From assembly GCA_946610655.1 (NCBI GenBank), contig CAMOCH010000016.1, positions 1 through 15,045 on the forward strand: a stretch of DNA of 15,045 bases, in the 5' to 3' direction. This document shows positions 14,633 to 15,045 of the stretch, in pieces. Every line of letters begins with the position of its first letter. Position 1 is the first letter of the stretch. A model generated the notes under the pieces. It made no database searches. It worked only from the letters and a program-made list of their open reading frames with translations, and had not been told where the DNA came from. This DNA is from an uncultured Clostridia bacterium (GTDB lineage: Bacteria; Bacillota; Clostridia; Christensenellales; UBA1242). A program made the position numbers and the translations under genes.

Positions 14633-15045
14633 ATGAATCAACATATATACGAAGACATGCTGTTAAGATTACAATTTCAAATTAATGTTGCTAAGAATAA
14701 TTTTTTACAAAGAGCAGAAAATTTTTGGAGTAATAATAAAAGTAAGTTTGAAACTATTGCTAACGATTTTAACAATAAAGATGATAAAGTTAAAAACAAA
14801 GAGATAGATATTATAAATCAATTTGTTAATGAATTTGCAAGCGGTCAAGATTTTGTTTCAGAGTTGCCAGTTATTTTAAATAGTGTCAAAAACAAAACAC
14901 AATTAGAAAAAGAAACAATAGAAAAAATGTTTAAGAAAAAAGATTTTTTGATTGTAAAAAAGCCAAAACAAGAGCAAATTGAAAAATTATTAACAGGCAA
15001 AGATATCAAAAAGTTTTATGAAGTGTTGGGTGTTACAAGCAACTA
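14633..15045 (+). CDS. Unrecognised helical protein, 5' part (cut by window edge)
   Basis: The frame is open from the ATG at 14633 to the window end (137 full codons). AAGGAG lies 5 bases upstream, and the gene starts 16 bases after the NTPase stop, so it is almost certainly co-transcribed. The visible part begins MNQHIYEDMLLRLQFQ, is rich in Lys, Asn, Glu and Phe, and looks mostly helical and soluble, with no signal peptide or membrane segment. I recognise no domain; any catalytic part would lie further on. As the direct operon partner of the KAP NTPase it may be the effector or adaptor it controls (inference only). Confidence 0.75.
   Translation, partial: MNQHIYEDMLLRLQFQINVAKNNFLQRAENFWSNNKSKFETIANDFNNKDDKVKNKEIDIINQFVNEFASGQDFVSELPVILNSVKNKTQLEKETIEKMFKKKDFLIVKKPKQEQIEKLLTGKDIKKFYEVLGVTSN

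Noticed and set aside
1..15045. CRISPR arrays, insertion sequences, rRNA or complete tRNA genes
   Set aside because: No regular direct-repeat array, transposase-like frame, rRNA-like stretch or foldable cloverleaf was seen on either strand.
1..15045. UGA read as tryptophan (Mollicute-like code), suggested by the low GC content
   Set aside because: All reading frames are full length under the standard bacterial code, tryptophans in the genes are TGG, and no in-frame TGA interrupts a conserved domain.

Overview
The window is AT-rich, with strong Shine-Dalgarno sites, TTGACA/TATAAT-type promoters, compact rho-independent terminators and TAA as the stop of all seven genes whose ends are visible. 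Its surface proteins carry InlB-type B-repeats, GLUG repeats, a type I dockerin, cohesin-like folds and a BspA-type leucine-rich repeat. This combination suggests an uncultured, host-associated, low-GC Gram-positive bacterium, probably a gut Clostridia-like Firmicute. Tryptophan is read as TGG and nothing suggests UGA recoding. Species-level placement is not possible from the sequence alone.

Layout. (1) 1-1474: C-terminal part of a secreted or surface protein made of Ig-like modules. (2) 1511-2436: a GNAT acetyltransferase with its own promoter, convergent with (3) 2488-3282 (minus), a membrane protein of the YugP / Zn_peptidase_2 family whose HExxH zinc motif is destroyed. A bidirectional terminator lies between them. 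(4) 3404-4513: a polytopic membrane protein whose promoter sits so close to the ATG that the mRNA is probably leaderless. (5) 4541-4693: noncoding DNA ending in a strong orphan terminator, possibly a small RNA. (6) 4761-12519: a two-gene operon. It encodes a lipoprotein with four B-repeats and a C-terminal cohesin-like domain, then a 2134-residue secreted protein: helical N-terminal region, GLUG beta-helix, CxxCG knuckles, cohesin-like domain, type I dockerin, B-repeats and LRR_5. (7) 12557-12770: noncoding DNA with a motif resembling part of region 5. (8) 12820 to the end: a new operon starting with a KAP-type P-loop NTPase, followed by an unrecognised gene cut by the window edge.

How the parts may work together. 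The most coherent system is the lipoprotein/giant-protein operon. The giant protein has a signal peptide but no visible C-terminal anchor, while the lipoprotein is membrane-anchored and ends in a cohesin-like fold. Cohesin-dockerin docking of the giant protein onto the lipoprotein would make a two-part surface adhesin or effector complex (inference). The KAP NTPase operon at the right end looks like an accessory, possibly defence-related, locus, but its partner genes lie mostly outside the window. Genes 2 to 4 are separate transcription units with unusually short leaders.
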